Source of the DNA: TMED109 sp002684605
Lineage (GTDB): Bacteria; Pseudomonadota; Alphaproteobacteria; TMED109
Assembly (NCBI GenBank): GCA_913046335.1
Contig: CAJWSU010000001.1
Coordinates: 1 to 64,000, forward strand
Length of the DNA: 64,000 nucleotides
Reading direction: 5' to 3'
Under the pieces are notes generated by a model. That model did no database searches and was not told the DNA's origin. It saw only the letters and a program-made list of their open reading frames with translations. How positions within the stretch are numbered: the first letter of the stretch is position 1; every line of letters begins with the position of its first letter. Below, in pieces: positions 25,482 through 34,665 of the stretch. A program made the translations under genes and the position numbers.

Positions 25482-26279
25482 ATGTATATAAAAAAATTAA
25501 ATCCTATATTTTGTGCAAACTTCAAAACATATAATATTAATCATGGTTTTTTTACAAGAAATGGAGGGGTTTCGTTACAAGAAAATTATAGTTTGAATTG
25601 TAGCTATAGTTCTAATGATTCTTCGGATAATGTCTTAATAAACAGGCAATTAATTTGCAAATATTTTAATTTGAAGGTAGCTAATTTAAAAACTATTAAT
25701 CAAATTCATAGTAATAAAGTAAAAATAATTCATAGTCTAAATGATGATACATCAAATGTTGAAGCAGATGCTTTAATCACTAAGTCTCCAAATATTATTT
25801 TAGGTATCCTTACAGCAGATTGTGCTCCAATATTAATCCAAGACCCTTTAAAAAAAATTATTGCAGCAGTTCATATTGGATGGAAAGGAGCTTATAATAA
25901 AATTTTAGAGAGAACTATCGAAGAGTTAAGTAATTTAGGCTCAGATATTAAAAATTTAAAATTAGCTATAGGGCCTTGTATAGGCCCCGCATCTTACGAA
26001 GTAGGAAAAGATTTTTATTTAAAATTTACTAAAAATAATATTATTAATAAAAACTTTTTTGAAGAAATTAAATTAAATAAATATAAATTTGATTTACCTA
26101 AATATATATATCATCAAGCAATAGATATTGGCGTTAATGCTAAAAATATATCTAATACCAATAAAGACACCTTCATAGATAAAAAAAACTTCTTCAGCTA
26201 TAGAAGAAATTTTATATACAAATTAAATGATTGCGGAAGAATGTTATCTACAATTTCTATGAAAAAACAGAATGATTAA
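25482..26279 (+). CDS. pgeF: Peptidoglycan editing factor PgeF (laccase-like domain)
   Basis: 265 residues from the ATG at 25482, chosen because it follows the upstream stop by one base; an in-frame ATG at 25428 would add 18 residues overlapping that gene. The YfiH/DUF152 family in E. coli removes misincorporated amino acids from muropeptides, and also shows nucleoside phosphorylase-like activity. Metal-site motifs: FFTRNGGVS, INQIHSNKV, GILTADCAPILI, AAVHIGWKGAYNKI and GPCIGPASYEVG. Cytoplasmic. It overlaps the next gene by 8 bp. Confidence 0.92.
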   Translation: MYIKKLNPIFCANFKTYNINHGFFTRNGGVSLQENYSLNCSYSSNDSSDNVLINRQLICKYFNLKVANLKTINQIHSNKVKIIHSLNDDTSNVEADALITKSPNIILGILTADCAPILIQDPLKKIIAAVHIGWKGAYNKILERTIEELSNLGSDIKNLKLAIGPCIGPASYEVGKDFYLKFTKNNIINKNFFEEIKLNKYKFDLPKYIYHQAIDIGVNAKNISNTNKDTFIDKKNFFSYRRNFIYKLNDCGRMLSTISMKKQND

Positions 26280-27084
26280 ATATTTAAAATATATTTTATA
26301 TATTTTCTGTTTAATAGGATGTTTTGAAATCAATAAACCTTTTGAAAATGATAAAATAACTATGCCTGATATTCAAGCTATAAATTCTGGTTTATATATT
26401 AATGAAATAGTAGGATTACCCAGTAAGACAGAAAATGAATTAAGAAAAAGAATATATCAAAGAATCTTAAATAAAAATATTATAACTAGTTATAAATTTT
26501 TTAATAAAAATAGCTATATCTTAAAATCTACAGTCATAGAATATAAGTCTCTCAATAAGAAAAAAATAATTATAAGTTTAAATTCTCCTATTTCTAAAGA
26601 TATAAAAAAATTAGAATTATTTATACCTGATAATAATTTTAATAATATACAAACCCAAGAAAAAATATCTGAAAGAATAGCAGAATTTGTTAAAAACGTT
26701 TTTTATAAAAAAAGTACAAAAAAACAGATAAATATTAATACTATAAATGGGTTAGAAAATTATAAAGAATTAAAATCTGTTTTTACTAAAAAATTGAATT
26801 ATTTATATGCAAAACAATCAATCGTTATTGTAAATACTGCCAATAGTATTAATAATGATTATTCAATAATTATTAATTTTAATATAGAGGAAGTAAAGCA
26901 AGAAAAAATTAACCTAAGAGTTAATTGGGAAATATATAATAAAAATGATGAATTAATTGGAAATTTAAAACAAGAAAACACCTTCCTTAAATCTTTACTT
27001 TTGGAAATATGGCCAGAAATATCTATTAAAATTATCGAAATGTCTCTTAATGAAATTAATATTTTAACTAATGTAGATAAATAA
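26272..27084 (+). CDS. Putative lipoprotein, unrecognised
   Basis: 270 residues, no family recognised. It begins with a short lipoprotein signal: hydrophobic LKYILYIFCLIG then Cys17 in LIGC. The rest is hydrophilic, rich in Asn, Ile and Lys, with alternating strand-like segments and no further hydrophobic span, so it should be anchored to a membrane and face the periplasm. It overlaps pgeF by 8 bp and precedes prs by 96 bp. A lipoprotein at this spot beside lgt and pgeF hints at an envelope job, but this is context only. Confidence 0.75.
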   Translation: MIKYLKYILYIFCLIGCFEINKPFENDKITMPDIQAINSGLYINEIVGLPSKTENELRKRIYQRILNKNIITSYKFFNKNSYILKSTVIEYKSLNKKKIIISLNSPISKDIKKLELFIPDNNFNNIQTQEKISERIAEFVKNVFYKKSTKKQININTINGLENYKELKSVFTKKLNYLYAKQSIVIVNTANSINNDYSIIINFNIEEVKQEKINLRVNWEIYNKNDELIGNLKQENTFLKSLLLEIWPEISIKIIEMSLNEINILTNVDK

Positions 27085-27180
27085 ATAGATTTTTTAGCTT
27101 TATTAGCATATATATTACGCCAATTTATATAATCAGATAAATATAAACAAATCTTAAGTTATAACTTTTAGGGTAAAAAT

Positions 27181-28113
27181 ATGCATATTATATCTGGAAA
27201 TAGTAATCCCATTCTTGCAAAAGAAATAAGTTCTGAACTTAACGAAAATATTATTGATGTTACTGTTACAAAGTTTTCAGACCAAGAAGTTTTTGTGGAA
27301 ATTAATGAAAATATAAGAGGGAAAAATATTTTTATAATACAATCTACTTCTATGCCTGCTAATGACCATTTAATGGAGCTATTAATTACTATAGACGCTC
27401 TTAAAAGAGCCTCTGCTCAGACTGTTACAGCTGTAATTCCATATTTTGGTTATGCTAGGCAGGACAGGAAAGTAGGTCCAAGGACTCCTATATCTGCAAA
27501 ACTAGTTGCAGATATATTGACTACAGCAGGAATTGATAGGCTTTTAACTCTTGATTTACATGCAGGACAAATTCAAGGTTTTTTTGATATACCTGTAGAT
27601 AATTTATATGCGGCTCCAGTAATAACAAAAGATATAAAAATCAATTATAAAAATAAAGATATAGTTATTATATCTCCTGATGTTGGAGGAGTTGTTCGAG
27701 CAAGAGGTATAGCCAAAAGAATTGATGGTGATTTAGCAATTGTAGATAAAAGAAGAGATAAAGCTAATGAATCAGAAGTTATGAATATTATAGGTGATAT
27801 TAATGGAAGAGATTGCATAATTGTAGATGATATAGTAGATACAGCAGGTACTTTATGCAATGCAGCTCAAGCATTAGTAAATGCAGGAGCAAAAAGTGTG
27901 TCAGCATATATAACACATGGAGTTTTATCAGGGCCCGCTGTAGAAAGGATTAAAAAATCTAAATTAGATGAGTTAGTTATTACTGATAGTATAGCACCTT
28001 CTAAATTAATTCTTGACGCAAGTAACATACGTATATTACACCTTGCTCCACTAATAGCTGAGGCTATTAGAAGAATTAGTTCAGACAGTTCAGTTTCTAG
28101 TTTATTTGACTAA
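27181..28113 (+). CDS. prs: Ribose-phosphate pyrophosphokinase
   Basis: Makes PRPP from ribose 5-phosphate and ATP for nucleotide, histidine and tryptophan synthesis. 310 residues: ISGNSNPILAKEIS, FSDQEVFVEINENIRG, IPYFGYARQDRK, TLDLHAGQIQGFFDIPVD, VSPDVGGVVRARG-like IISPDVGGVVRARGIAKR, and the PRPP loop IIVDDIVDTAGTLC. A 12-bp perfect palindrome (AAGTTATAACTT, 27156-27167) precedes its AGGGT ribosome site. Cytoplasmic. Confidence 0.97.
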   Translation: MHIISGNSNPILAKEISSELNENIIDVTVTKFSDQEVFVEINENIRGKNIFIIQSTSMPANDHLMELLITIDALKRASAQTVTAVIPYFGYARQDRKVGPRTPISAKLVADILTTAGIDRLLTLDLHAGQIQGFFDIPVDNLYAAPVITKDIKINYKNKDIVIISPDVGGVVRARGIAKRIDGDLAIVDKRRDKANESEVMNIIGDINGRDCIIVDDIVDTAGTLCNAAQALVNAGAKSVSAYITHGVLSGPAVERIKKSKLDELVITDSIAPSKLILDASNIRILHLAPLIAEAIRRISSDSSVSSLFD

Positions 28114-28174
28114 AAAAATTAGATTTAATTAATTAAATAGTATTTTGAATAATAAGTAATAATAGGAGTATAAA

Positions 28175-28861
28175 ATGGTAATGAAAACTAACCTCTCAGC
28201 AGAAACAAGAAAATCTGTAGGAAAAGGTAATTCTAGAGCTTTAAGACGTGAAGGCAGAATACCTGCTGTAGTATACGGTAATAAATTAGAGCCATTATCC
28301 ATTTCACTCAGTGAAAGAGATTTAAATACTGAGCTAAGAAAAGAAGGCTTTTTCAATAAGCTCTGTGATTTAGAAGTAGGAAAAGATAAAGTATTAGTGC
28401 TTCCACAGGCAATAGCATTACATCCCGTGACAGACAGGGCGGAACACCTAGATTTTTTGAGAGTAAGTGATAAAACAAAAGTTACTATTGAAATTCCTGT
28501 TAAATTTGAGAATGAAGAAGAATGCCCTGGTATTAAAAAAGGCGGTATATTAAATATAGTTAGATATAGCGTAGAGGTATCTTGTCCTGCATCAAATATT
28601 CCAGAGTTATTTGTTGTAGATTTAACTGGCTTAGAATTAGGAGACTCTATACGTTTTAGTAACATTAAAGATGTTGCCGAAGGAGTTATACCTACTATAA
28701 CAGATAGAGACTTTATTATTGCAAGTGTAGTGGCTCCAGCTGCTCTAGTATCGGAAGGAGAAGATACTGTTGAGGAAGACGAAGAAGGAGAAACAACAGA
28801 AAATGCTACTGATTCTAAAGATGCTAACCCTGCTGAAAATGGTGATAAAAAAGAAGAATAA
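28175..28861 (+). CDS. rplY: 50S ribosomal protein L25/Ctc, long form
   Basis: Binds 5S rRNA in the large subunit. 228 residues: N-terminal L25 domain (ARKSVGKGNSRALRREGRIP then AVVYGN, LPQAIALHPVTDRAEHLDFL) plus the C-terminal TL5/Ctc beta domain (GGILNIVRYSVEVSCPASN, VVDLTGLELGDSI), and a very acidic tail rich in Glu, Asp and Asn. A good AGGAG precedes the ATG; a second in-frame ATG follows at codon 3. Order prs-rplY-pth-ychF is standard in Alphaproteobacteria. Confidence 0.96.
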   Translation: MVMKTNLSAETRKSVGKGNSRALRREGRIPAVVYGNKLEPLSISLSERDLNTELRKEGFFNKLCDLEVGKDKVLVLPQAIALHPVTDRAEHLDFLRVSDKTKVTIEIPVKFENEEECPGIKKGGILNIVRYSVEVSCPASNIPELFVVDLTGLELGDSIRFSNIKDVAEGVIPTITDRDFIIASVVAPAALVSEGEDTVEEDEEGETTENATDSKDANPAENGDKKEE

Positions 28862-28887
28862 TTAATTTATAGATTGGAAATAAATTA

Positions 28888-29475
28888 TTGTTAGTCTTAG
28901 TTGGACTTGGAAACCCAGAATCTAAGTATAAATTAAACAGACATAATGTGGGGTTTATGGCTATTGATAGTATAGTTACAAGATATAAACTTGCTCCATA
29001 TAAAATTAAATTTCAATCACAGCTAGTTACAAAAAAAATTAATGATACGCCTATAATTTTTTCAAAACCACAAACATTTATGAATCTTTCAGGGAAAAGT
29101 ATAGGTAATATATTAAATTTTTATAAATTAAAATGTGAAAATGTAATAGTAATACATGATGACCTTGATTTAAGCTTAGGAATAATTAAAACAAAAATTG
29201 GTGGTGGCTCTGGAGGTCATAATGGCTTAAAAAGTCTAGATTCAATAATAGGAAAAAATTATAGACGTTTAAGAATTGGTATTGGGCATCCAGGTGATAA
29301 AAACCTTGTAAATAATTATGTTTTAGGAAATTTTAGTAAAAGCGAAAATTTTATAATTAACACTTTAATTAAAAATATTAGTTTAAATTTTGATAAAATT
29401 ATTTCAAATAAAGAAGATAATTTATCACAACTTTTAGCAGAAAATATTAGTTATAAGGAAAAAAATGGGATTTAA
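28888..29475 (+). CDS. pth: Peptidyl-tRNA hydrolase
   Basis: Recycles peptidyl-tRNA released prematurely from ribosomes. 195 residues: VGLGNPESKYKLNRHNVGF with the catalytic His, FSKPQTFMNLSGKSI, VIHDDLDLSLG, KIGGGSGGHNGLKSLDS and RRLRIGIGHPG. The start is TTG at 28888, which places LVLVGLGNP at the expected N-terminus; a GGA triplet lies 10 bases before it. It overlaps ychF by 11 bp. Confidence 0.96.
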   Translation: MLVLVGLGNPESKYKLNRHNVGFMAIDSIVTRYKLAPYKIKFQSQLVTKKINDTPIIFSKPQTFMNLSGKSIGNILNFYKLKCENVIVIHDDLDLSLGIIKTKIGGGSGGHNGLKSLDSIIGKNYRRLRIGIGHPGDKNLVNNYVLGNFSKSENFIINTLIKNISLNFDKIISNKEDNLSQLLAENISYKEKNGI

Positions 29476-30565
29476 TTGTGGAATAGTAGGCTTACCTAAT
29501 GTAGGAAAATCAACTTTATTTAATGCTTTAACAGAAACTAGTGTAGCTGCAGCAGAGAACTACCCTTTCTGTACAATTGAACCTAATATTGGTCGTGTTG
29601 CTTTGACAGATAAAAGATTAGATGAACTAGCAAAAATTAATGACCCAAAAAAAATTGTTCCAACTTTTGTGGACTTTGTAGATATTGCAGGATTAGTTAA
29701 AGGAGCCAGTAAAGGTGAAGGATTAGGTAACCAATTCTTAGCAAATATAAGAGAAGTGGATGCTATTTGTCATGTTATAAGATGCTTTGATAATGACGAT
29801 ATTACCCATGTGAATAATAGAGTCGACCCAATTAATGATATTGAAGTAATAGAAACTGAGCTAATGCTTTCAGATTTAGAGAGTTTAGAAAAAAGAAAAT
29901 TAGCTATAGAAAAAAAAGCTAAAAGTGGAGATAAAGAAGCAAAATTAACTCTAAGTATTATAATAAAAATTATAGAAAGACTAGAGAATGGAACTCCAGC
30001 AAGAGAACTTTCTTTTACAAACGAAGAAACTCTTATTGTTAAATTATTAAATTTACTTACAATAAAACCTGTTTTATTTGTAGCAAATGTAGATGAGAAT
30101 TCTGCTGTTACTGGCAATGATTATTCAAAAACATTAACTGATTTAGGCTTATCTAAAGGGATAAAAACTGTTACTATGTCAGCAAAACTTGAAGCAGATA
30201 TATCAGAAATTTCTGATATATTAGAAAGAAAAGAATTTTTAAATGCTTTAGATATAGAAGAATCTGGTTTAGAAAAATTAACAAAAGCAGGTTATGGACT
30301 TTTAAATCTTATAACATACTTTACTGCAGGCCCAAAAGAAGTCAGAGCATGGACAATTAAAAATGGAACTATTGCAAAAGATGCTGCTGGTAAAATTCAT
30401 AATGATTTTTCTAAAGGTTTTATTGCTGCAGAAACTATTAAATATAGCGATTATATAGAACTAGGTGGAGAACAAGAAGCTCGAGAAAATGGAAGTATAA
30501 GAACAGAAGGAAAAGAATATATTGTTGTTGATGGCGATATAATTGTATTTAGGTTTAATGTATAA
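29465..30565 (+). CDS. ychF: Redox-regulated ATPase YchF (OLA1 family)
   Basis: 366-residue translation-associated P-loop NTPase of the Obg family that prefers ATP. GIVGLPNVGKSTLFNALT (Walker A), AENYPFCTIEPN, VDIAGLVKGASKGEGLGNQF (G3), switch and central helical arm, VLFVANVDE, and the TGS domain ending KEYIVVDGDIIVFRFNV. Usual length. It overlaps the 3' end of pth by 11 bp, so translation is probably coupled. Confidence 0.97.
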   Translation: MGFNCGIVGLPNVGKSTLFNALTETSVAAAENYPFCTIEPNIGRVALTDKRLDELAKINDPKKIVPTFVDFVDIAGLVKGASKGEGLGNQFLANIREVDAICHVIRCFDNDDITHVNNRVDPINDIEVIETELMLSDLESLEKRKLAIEKKAKSGDKEAKLTLSIIIKIIERLENGTPARELSFTNEETLIVKLLNLLTIKPVLFVANVDENSAVTGNDYSKTLTDLGLSKGIKTVTMSAKLEADISEISDILERKEFLNALDIEESGLEKLTKAGYGLLNLITYFTAGPKEVRAWTIKNGTIAKDAAGKIHNDFSKGFIAAETIKYSDYIELGGEQEARENGSIRTEGKEYIVVDGDIIVFRFNV

Positions 30566-30584
30566 ATAATTAGGAGAAGGTATT

Positions 30585-31265
30585 ATGAGTAATAAAATAT
30601 TTATTAAATCTGCTGATGATAAAGATTTACCGGTTTATATATATGAACCTTCTGTTTCAAGAATTGGTGCTATAGTACTAATACAAGAAATTTTTGGAGT
30701 AAATGATCATATTAATAATGTTGCTGAAAACTTTGCCAAAGAAGGTTTTATAACATGGGTACCAGATTTATTTCATAGAATAGAACATGATGTTAACCTT
30801 AGTTATGATTCAGAAGGTATTAAAAAAGGTAAAAGTTTAAAAGAAGAATTAGGTTGGGAATTACCTACAATGGATATTATAAGTTGTATAGCAAATCTAA
30901 AAGTTAACTATAATGTAGCTACTGTAGGTTTTTGTTATGGAGGAACATTATCATGGAATGTTGCTTGTAAAGCTTATGGACTGAATGCTTCCGTATGCTT
31001 TTATGGGTCACAAATAACAAACTTCTTAACAAAAGAACCTAGGTGTCCTGCTCAAATACATCTAGGACAAAAAGATGCCTCAATTGATTTAGAAGATCAA
31101 AATAAAATTATTAATTTTTCTAAGCAACCCCATATCGATGTTGAGGTATTTAAGTATGAGAATGCAAACCATGGTTTCTTCTGTGACCAAAGAGATAGTT
31201 ATCATAAGGAATCTGCAGATTTGTCATATATTAGAACATTAGAATTTTTAAAAAAATCATTATAA
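30585..31265 (+). CDS. Dienelactone hydrolase family protein
   Basis: 226-residue alpha/beta hydrolase. The nucleophile elbow is GFCYGG with Cys117 in place of serine; Asp164 (LGQKDAS) and His196 (NANHGFF) complete a Cys-Asp-His triad as in dienelactone hydrolases. N-terminal AIVLIQEIFGVNDHI is typical. No signal peptide, so cytoplasmic. The true substrate is unknown; nothing around it suggests chloroaromatic breakdown. 19 bp after ychF, with AGGAG before the ATG. Confidence 0.9.
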   Translation: MSNKIFIKSADDKDLPVYIYEPSVSRIGAIVLIQEIFGVNDHINNVAENFAKEGFITWVPDLFHRIEHDVNLSYDSEGIKKGKSLKEELGWELPTMDIISCIANLKVNYNVATVGFCYGGTLSWNVACKAYGLNASVCFYGSQITNFLTKEPRCPAQIHLGQKDASIDLEDQNKIINFSKQPHIDVEVFKYENANHGFFCDQRDSYHKESADLSYIRTLEFLKKSL

Positions 31266-31287
31266 TTTATTTATCAGGAGATTAAAA

Positions 31288-31749
31288 ATGAACCATAAAA
31301 AAATTAATAGTATTGTAAAAATCATAGCTTTTATTTCTTTTACTTTTATAATTATATTTAGTAAAACTTATGCTATGGATGCACCTAAAGATCTTATTAT
31401 AACTGATATTGAAGTCGGAGACGGAAGAATTGCTGTGAAAGGGAAAGAATTAGCTGTTCATTATACAGGGTGGCTGTTTGATCCAAAATTAGAAACAAAG
31501 AATTTATGCGAAAGTAAGGGGAGTCAGTTTGATTCATCTCTCGAAAGAGGAATGCCTTTTGAATTAGCTTTAGGTCAAGGCATGGTTATCCCAGGCTGGG
31601 AGGAAGGCCTTATAGGAATGAAAGAAGATGGAAAAAGATGTCTAGTAATTCCTCCTTCTATGGCTTACGGAAATCGCGCTGTTGGAAATGGAATAATACC
31701 TGCAAACTCAACCCTTATTTTTGAAATTATTTTATTAGGTGTTCGCTAG
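31288..31749 (+). CDS. Exported FKBP-type peptidyl-prolyl isomerase
   Basis: 153 residues. A signal peptide (hydrophobic core IIAFISFTFIIIFS, likely cut after TYA) is followed by a single FKBP domain: ELAVHYTGWLFDP, KGSQFDSSLERGMPFELALG, GMVIPGWEEGLIGMKEDGKR, IPPSMAYGNRAVGNGIIPAN and STLIFEIILLGV. Predicted to assist proline isomerisation of periplasmic proteins. 22 bp after the hydrolase and 2 bp before mtnP. Confidence 0.93.
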   Translation: MNHKKINSIVKIIAFISFTFIIIFSKTYAMDAPKDLIITDIEVGDGRIAVKGKELAVHYTGWLFDPKLETKNLCESKGSQFDSSLERGMPFELALGQGMVIPGWEEGLIGMKEDGKRCLVIPPSMAYGNRAVGNGIIPANSTLIFEIILLGVR

Positions 31750-31751
31750 CA

Positions 31752-32624
31752 ATGATCAATAATAAACCTTTTCTCGGAATAATAGGAGGAAGTGGAATAT
31801 ATGAATTAAATGATATTGTAGACCCAGAATGGATATCAGTTAAATCGCTTTATGGCATTCCCTCAGACAATATATTAATTGGCAAAATTAATGATGTAAG
31901 TATAGCTTTTTTACCTAGGCATGGAAGAAGTCATAACTTATTACCATCTGATATAAATTATAGAGCAAATATAGACTGCTTAAAGTCAATTGGAGTTACA
32001 GATATAATATCATTATCTGCTGTAGGAAGCCTAAAAGATGATATAAAGCCAGGAAATTTTGTTATTGTTGATCAATTTATAGATAGAACATTTGCTAGAA
32101 AAAAAACATTTTTTGATGAAGGAATTGTTGCACACGTATCTATGGCCAAGCCAGTTTCAAAACAACTAGGTGAATTAATATTAAAATCTGCTCCGAGTAA
32201 TATAAATATATTATTAGGAGGCACATATTTAGCCATGGAAGGTCCACAATTTTCAACACTAGCTGAATCAGAACTATATAGATCATGGAACTGTGCTGTG
32301 ATTGGCATGACTAACATGCCAGAGGCAAAGCTAGCGAGAGAAGCTGAAATAGCCTACGCTACAATAGCAATGGTTACAGACTATGACTGTTGGCACCCTG
32401 AACACGATGCTGTAACTGTAGACAGTATAATTAAAGTTTTAAATAAAAATTCAGAAAATGCAAAAAAATTAGTTTTAAATATTATTAAGAATATCTCTAA
32501 TAAAACATGGGATTGGAACGACCCAGCCTATAAAGCACTAGAAAACGCAATTATAACTCCTAAAGAAGCAAGAGCAGAAAAAGCTACAAAAAAATTAAAG
32601 AATATTGCAAAAAATTATTTATAG
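31752..32624 (+). CDS. mtnP: S-methyl-5'-thioadenosine phosphorylase
   Basis: Cleaves methylthioadenosine with phosphate to adenine and methylthioribose 1-phosphate, recycling the by-product of polyamine or homoserine-lactone synthesis. 290 residues: FLGIIGGSGIYEL, FLPRHGRSHNLLPSDINYRA, GGTYLAMEGPQFSTLAES, VIGMTNMPEAKLAREAEIAY and TDYDCWHPEHDAV (the Asp in the base-binding site marks adenine specificity). It follows the FKBP gene by 2 bp and stops 3 bp before the convergent petC. Confidence 0.95.
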   Translation: MINNKPFLGIIGGSGIYELNDIVDPEWISVKSLYGIPSDNILIGKINDVSIAFLPRHGRSHNLLPSDINYRANIDCLKSIGVTDIISLSAVGSLKDDIKPGNFVIVDQFIDRTFARKKTFFDEGIVAHVSMAKPVSKQLGELILKSAPSNINILLGGTYLAMEGPQFSTLAESELYRSWNCAVIGMTNMPEAKLAREAEIAYATIAMVTDYDCWHPEHDAVTVDSIIKVLNKNSENAKKLVLNIIKNISNKTWDWNDPAYKALENAIITPKEARAEKATKKLKNIAKNYL

Positions 32625-32627
32625 TTA

Positions 32628-33413
32628 TTAAATTAACCCTGCTTTAACTCTTTTCCATATTTTCTTATATGAAACAAATAAAATACCTGTCATGAAAATA
32701 AGGTACAAAAAAACTCTAAACCCCATAGATTTTCTTTGATCTAATTCAGGTTGGCCAGTCCAAGTTAAAAAGGAAACTAAGTCAATAGTTTCTTGTTCTA
32801 CAGTCGCTTCAGTTCCATCTAAATACTCAACATCTTCACCATATAATGGCTGAGGCATAGCTATAATATGACTAGGGTAAGCTTCATTATAATAACCATT
32901 AGAAGTATCAATGCTATCAGGAGCCTCTTTATAACCATTTAGTAGGCTATAAAAGTAACTAGCCCCCCCTGCTCTCGCTTTAATTATCAATGATAAATCT
33001 GGAGGTAAAGCTCCATTATTATATGCTTTAGCTTGATTATCATTTTTATAAGGACTAACAAACCTGTCCGAAGGTAATGCTTGTCTCATATTTACCTCAC
33101 CTTCTGCATCAGGTTCTCCTAAAACTTCAAATTGTGAAGCAAACTCTTTTATTTGATCATTTGAGAAACCTATACCTGAAAGGTTTCTATATGAAACATG
33201 CTCTAATCCATGGCAACCAGAACATACCTCTGAATAAACTTGTAACCCTCTTCTTGCTGAAGCTTTATCTATCACACCAAAAATACCATCAAAAGAGAAA
33301 TGCATTTTAGTAATATTGCTATCAGGACTTTTTGCATTAACATTAGTTAAGTTAAAAGTAACTATAGAAGTTATTATAAGAAATATTTGTACAATTTTAT
33401 TAATAATAAACAT
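32628..33413 (-). CDS. petC: Cytochrome c1, bc1 complex
   Basis: Haem c subunit of ubiquinol-cytochrome c reductase. 261 residues: an N-terminal signal segment, covalent haem site CSGCH in SEVCSGCHGLEHVSYRNL, NNGALPPDLSLIIKARAGG, the axial methionine region HIIAMPQPLYG, and a C-terminal membrane anchor (VFLYLIFMTGILFVSY). The catalytic domain faces the periplasm. Third gene of petABC, 2 bp after petB. Confidence 0.97.
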   Translation of the reverse strand: MFIINKIVQIFLIITSIVTFNLTNVNAKSPDSNITKMHFSFDGIFGVIDKASARRGLQVYSEVCSGCHGLEHVSYRNLSGIGFSNDQIKEFASQFEVLGEPDAEGEVNMRQALPSDRFVSPYKNDNQAKAYNNGALPPDLSLIIKARAGGASYFYSLLNGYKEAPDSIDTSNGYYNEAYPSHIIAMPQPLYGEDVEYLDGTEATVEQETIDLVSFLTWTGQPELDQRKSMGFRVFLYLIFMTGILFVSYKKIWKRVKAGLI

Positions 33414-33415
33414 AA

Positions 33416-34645
33416 TTAACTATTACCTTTTATAGGTTTTTTTAAGACGGATTGCGAAATACTATTTGGTAAAGGTTTTGGAGTTTCAATAACTCCTACA
33501 ATTGGCATTAATACTAAAAAGTGTGCAAAATAATATATTGTAGCTATTTGTCCTATAAGAATAAAGTTACCTTCAGCAGGACTTCCACCTATCCAAGTTA
33601 AAACTATAATATCGACTACTAAAAACCAGTATAACTTTTTATAAATAGGTCTAAAAGTAGCAGAACGAACTTTTGAAGTATCTAACCAAGGTAACACAAA
33701 TAAAATAAGAATTGCGCTTATCATTGCTATCACCCCACCTAACTTATCGGGAACAGCTCTTAATATTGCATAAAAAGGAAGGAAATACCATTCTGGAACA
33801 ATATGAGCAGGTGTCTTTAGTGGATCTGCAGGAATATAATTGTCTGGATGTCCTAGATAATCAGGAGCAAAAAATACTACAAATGCAAAAATAGTTAGAA
33901 CAAAACTTAATCCAAATAAATCTTTAATAGTATAATATGGGTGAAATGGAATAGAATCTTGTGGTCCTTTTTTATCTATACCTAAAGGATTATTAGAACC
34001 ATGTGTATGTAGTGCGACAATATGTAGTATTACAACACCTACTATTAAAAAAGGAAAAAGATAATGAAGAGCAAAAAACCTATTTAAAAGAGCATTATCT
34101 ACTGCAAACCCACCCCATAACCATTCTACTACGGCAGTTCCAACAATAGGTACCGCTGAGAAAAGATTTGTAATTACAGTAGCTCCCCAAAAGCTCATTT
34201 GCCCCCATGGCAAAACATATCCCATAAATGCTGTAGCCATCATTAGCAATAATATTATTAATCCTAGCCACCATAATACTTCCCTTGGTGATTTGTATGA
34301 GCCATAATATAGGCCTCTGAAGATGTGAATATACACCACTATAAAGAAAAAAGATGCTCCGTTCATATGAATGTATCTTATTAACCATCCATAATTAACA
34401 TCTCTCATAATGTGTTCTATACTAGCAAAAGCTCCTTCTACGCTTGGAGTATAATGCATGGCAAGAACTATACCTGTAATAATTTGAATTAATAAAAATA
34501 TTCCTGCTAAAGAGCCAAAGTTCCACCAATAATTTAAATTTCTTGGAGTAGGATAATCAACCAATGTATGTTTAAGAGTACTAAAAATTGGTAGCCTATA
34601 ATCTATCCAATTAATAATTCCTCCACCAATATTTTTATTACTCAT
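33416..34645 (-). CDS. petB: Cytochrome b, bc1 complex
   Basis: 409-residue membrane subunit carrying two b haems and both quinone sites. Eight membrane segments; haem-ligand helices contain HMNGASFFFIVVYIHIFRGL and FALHYLFPFLIVGVVILHIV; the Qo-site motifs are GQMSFWGATVITNLF and the PEWY signature in HIVPEWYFLPFYAILR. Full length for a bacterial cytochrome b. 20 bp after petA. Confidence 0.98.
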   Translation of the reverse strand: MSNKNIGGGIINWIDYRLPIFSTLKHTLVDYPTPRNLNYWWNFGSLAGIFLLIQIITGIVLAMHYTPSVEGAFASIEHIMRDVNYGWLIRYIHMNGASFFFIVVYIHIFRGLYYGSYKSPREVLWWLGLIILLLMMATAFMGYVLPWGQMSFWGATVITNLFSAVPIVGTAVVEWLWGGFAVDNALLNRFFALHYLFPFLIVGVVILHIVALHTHGSNNPLGIDKKGPQDSIPFHPYYTIKDLFGLSFVLTIFAFVVFFAPDYLGHPDNYIPADPLKTPAHIVPEWYFLPFYAILRAVPDKLGGVIAMISAILILFVLPWLDTSKVRSATFRPIYKKLYWFLVVDIIVLTWIGGSPAEGNFILIGQIATIYYFAHFLVLMPIVGVIETPKPLPNSISQSVLKKPIKGNS

Positions 34646-34665
34646 GAAAAATACCTTTCAAATAA

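Noticed and set aside
28129..28665. Minus-strand open frame of 178 residues over rplY
   Set aside because: Antisense to a clear L25 gene; composition (Ser/Leu/Phe-rich) is that of a mirror frame.
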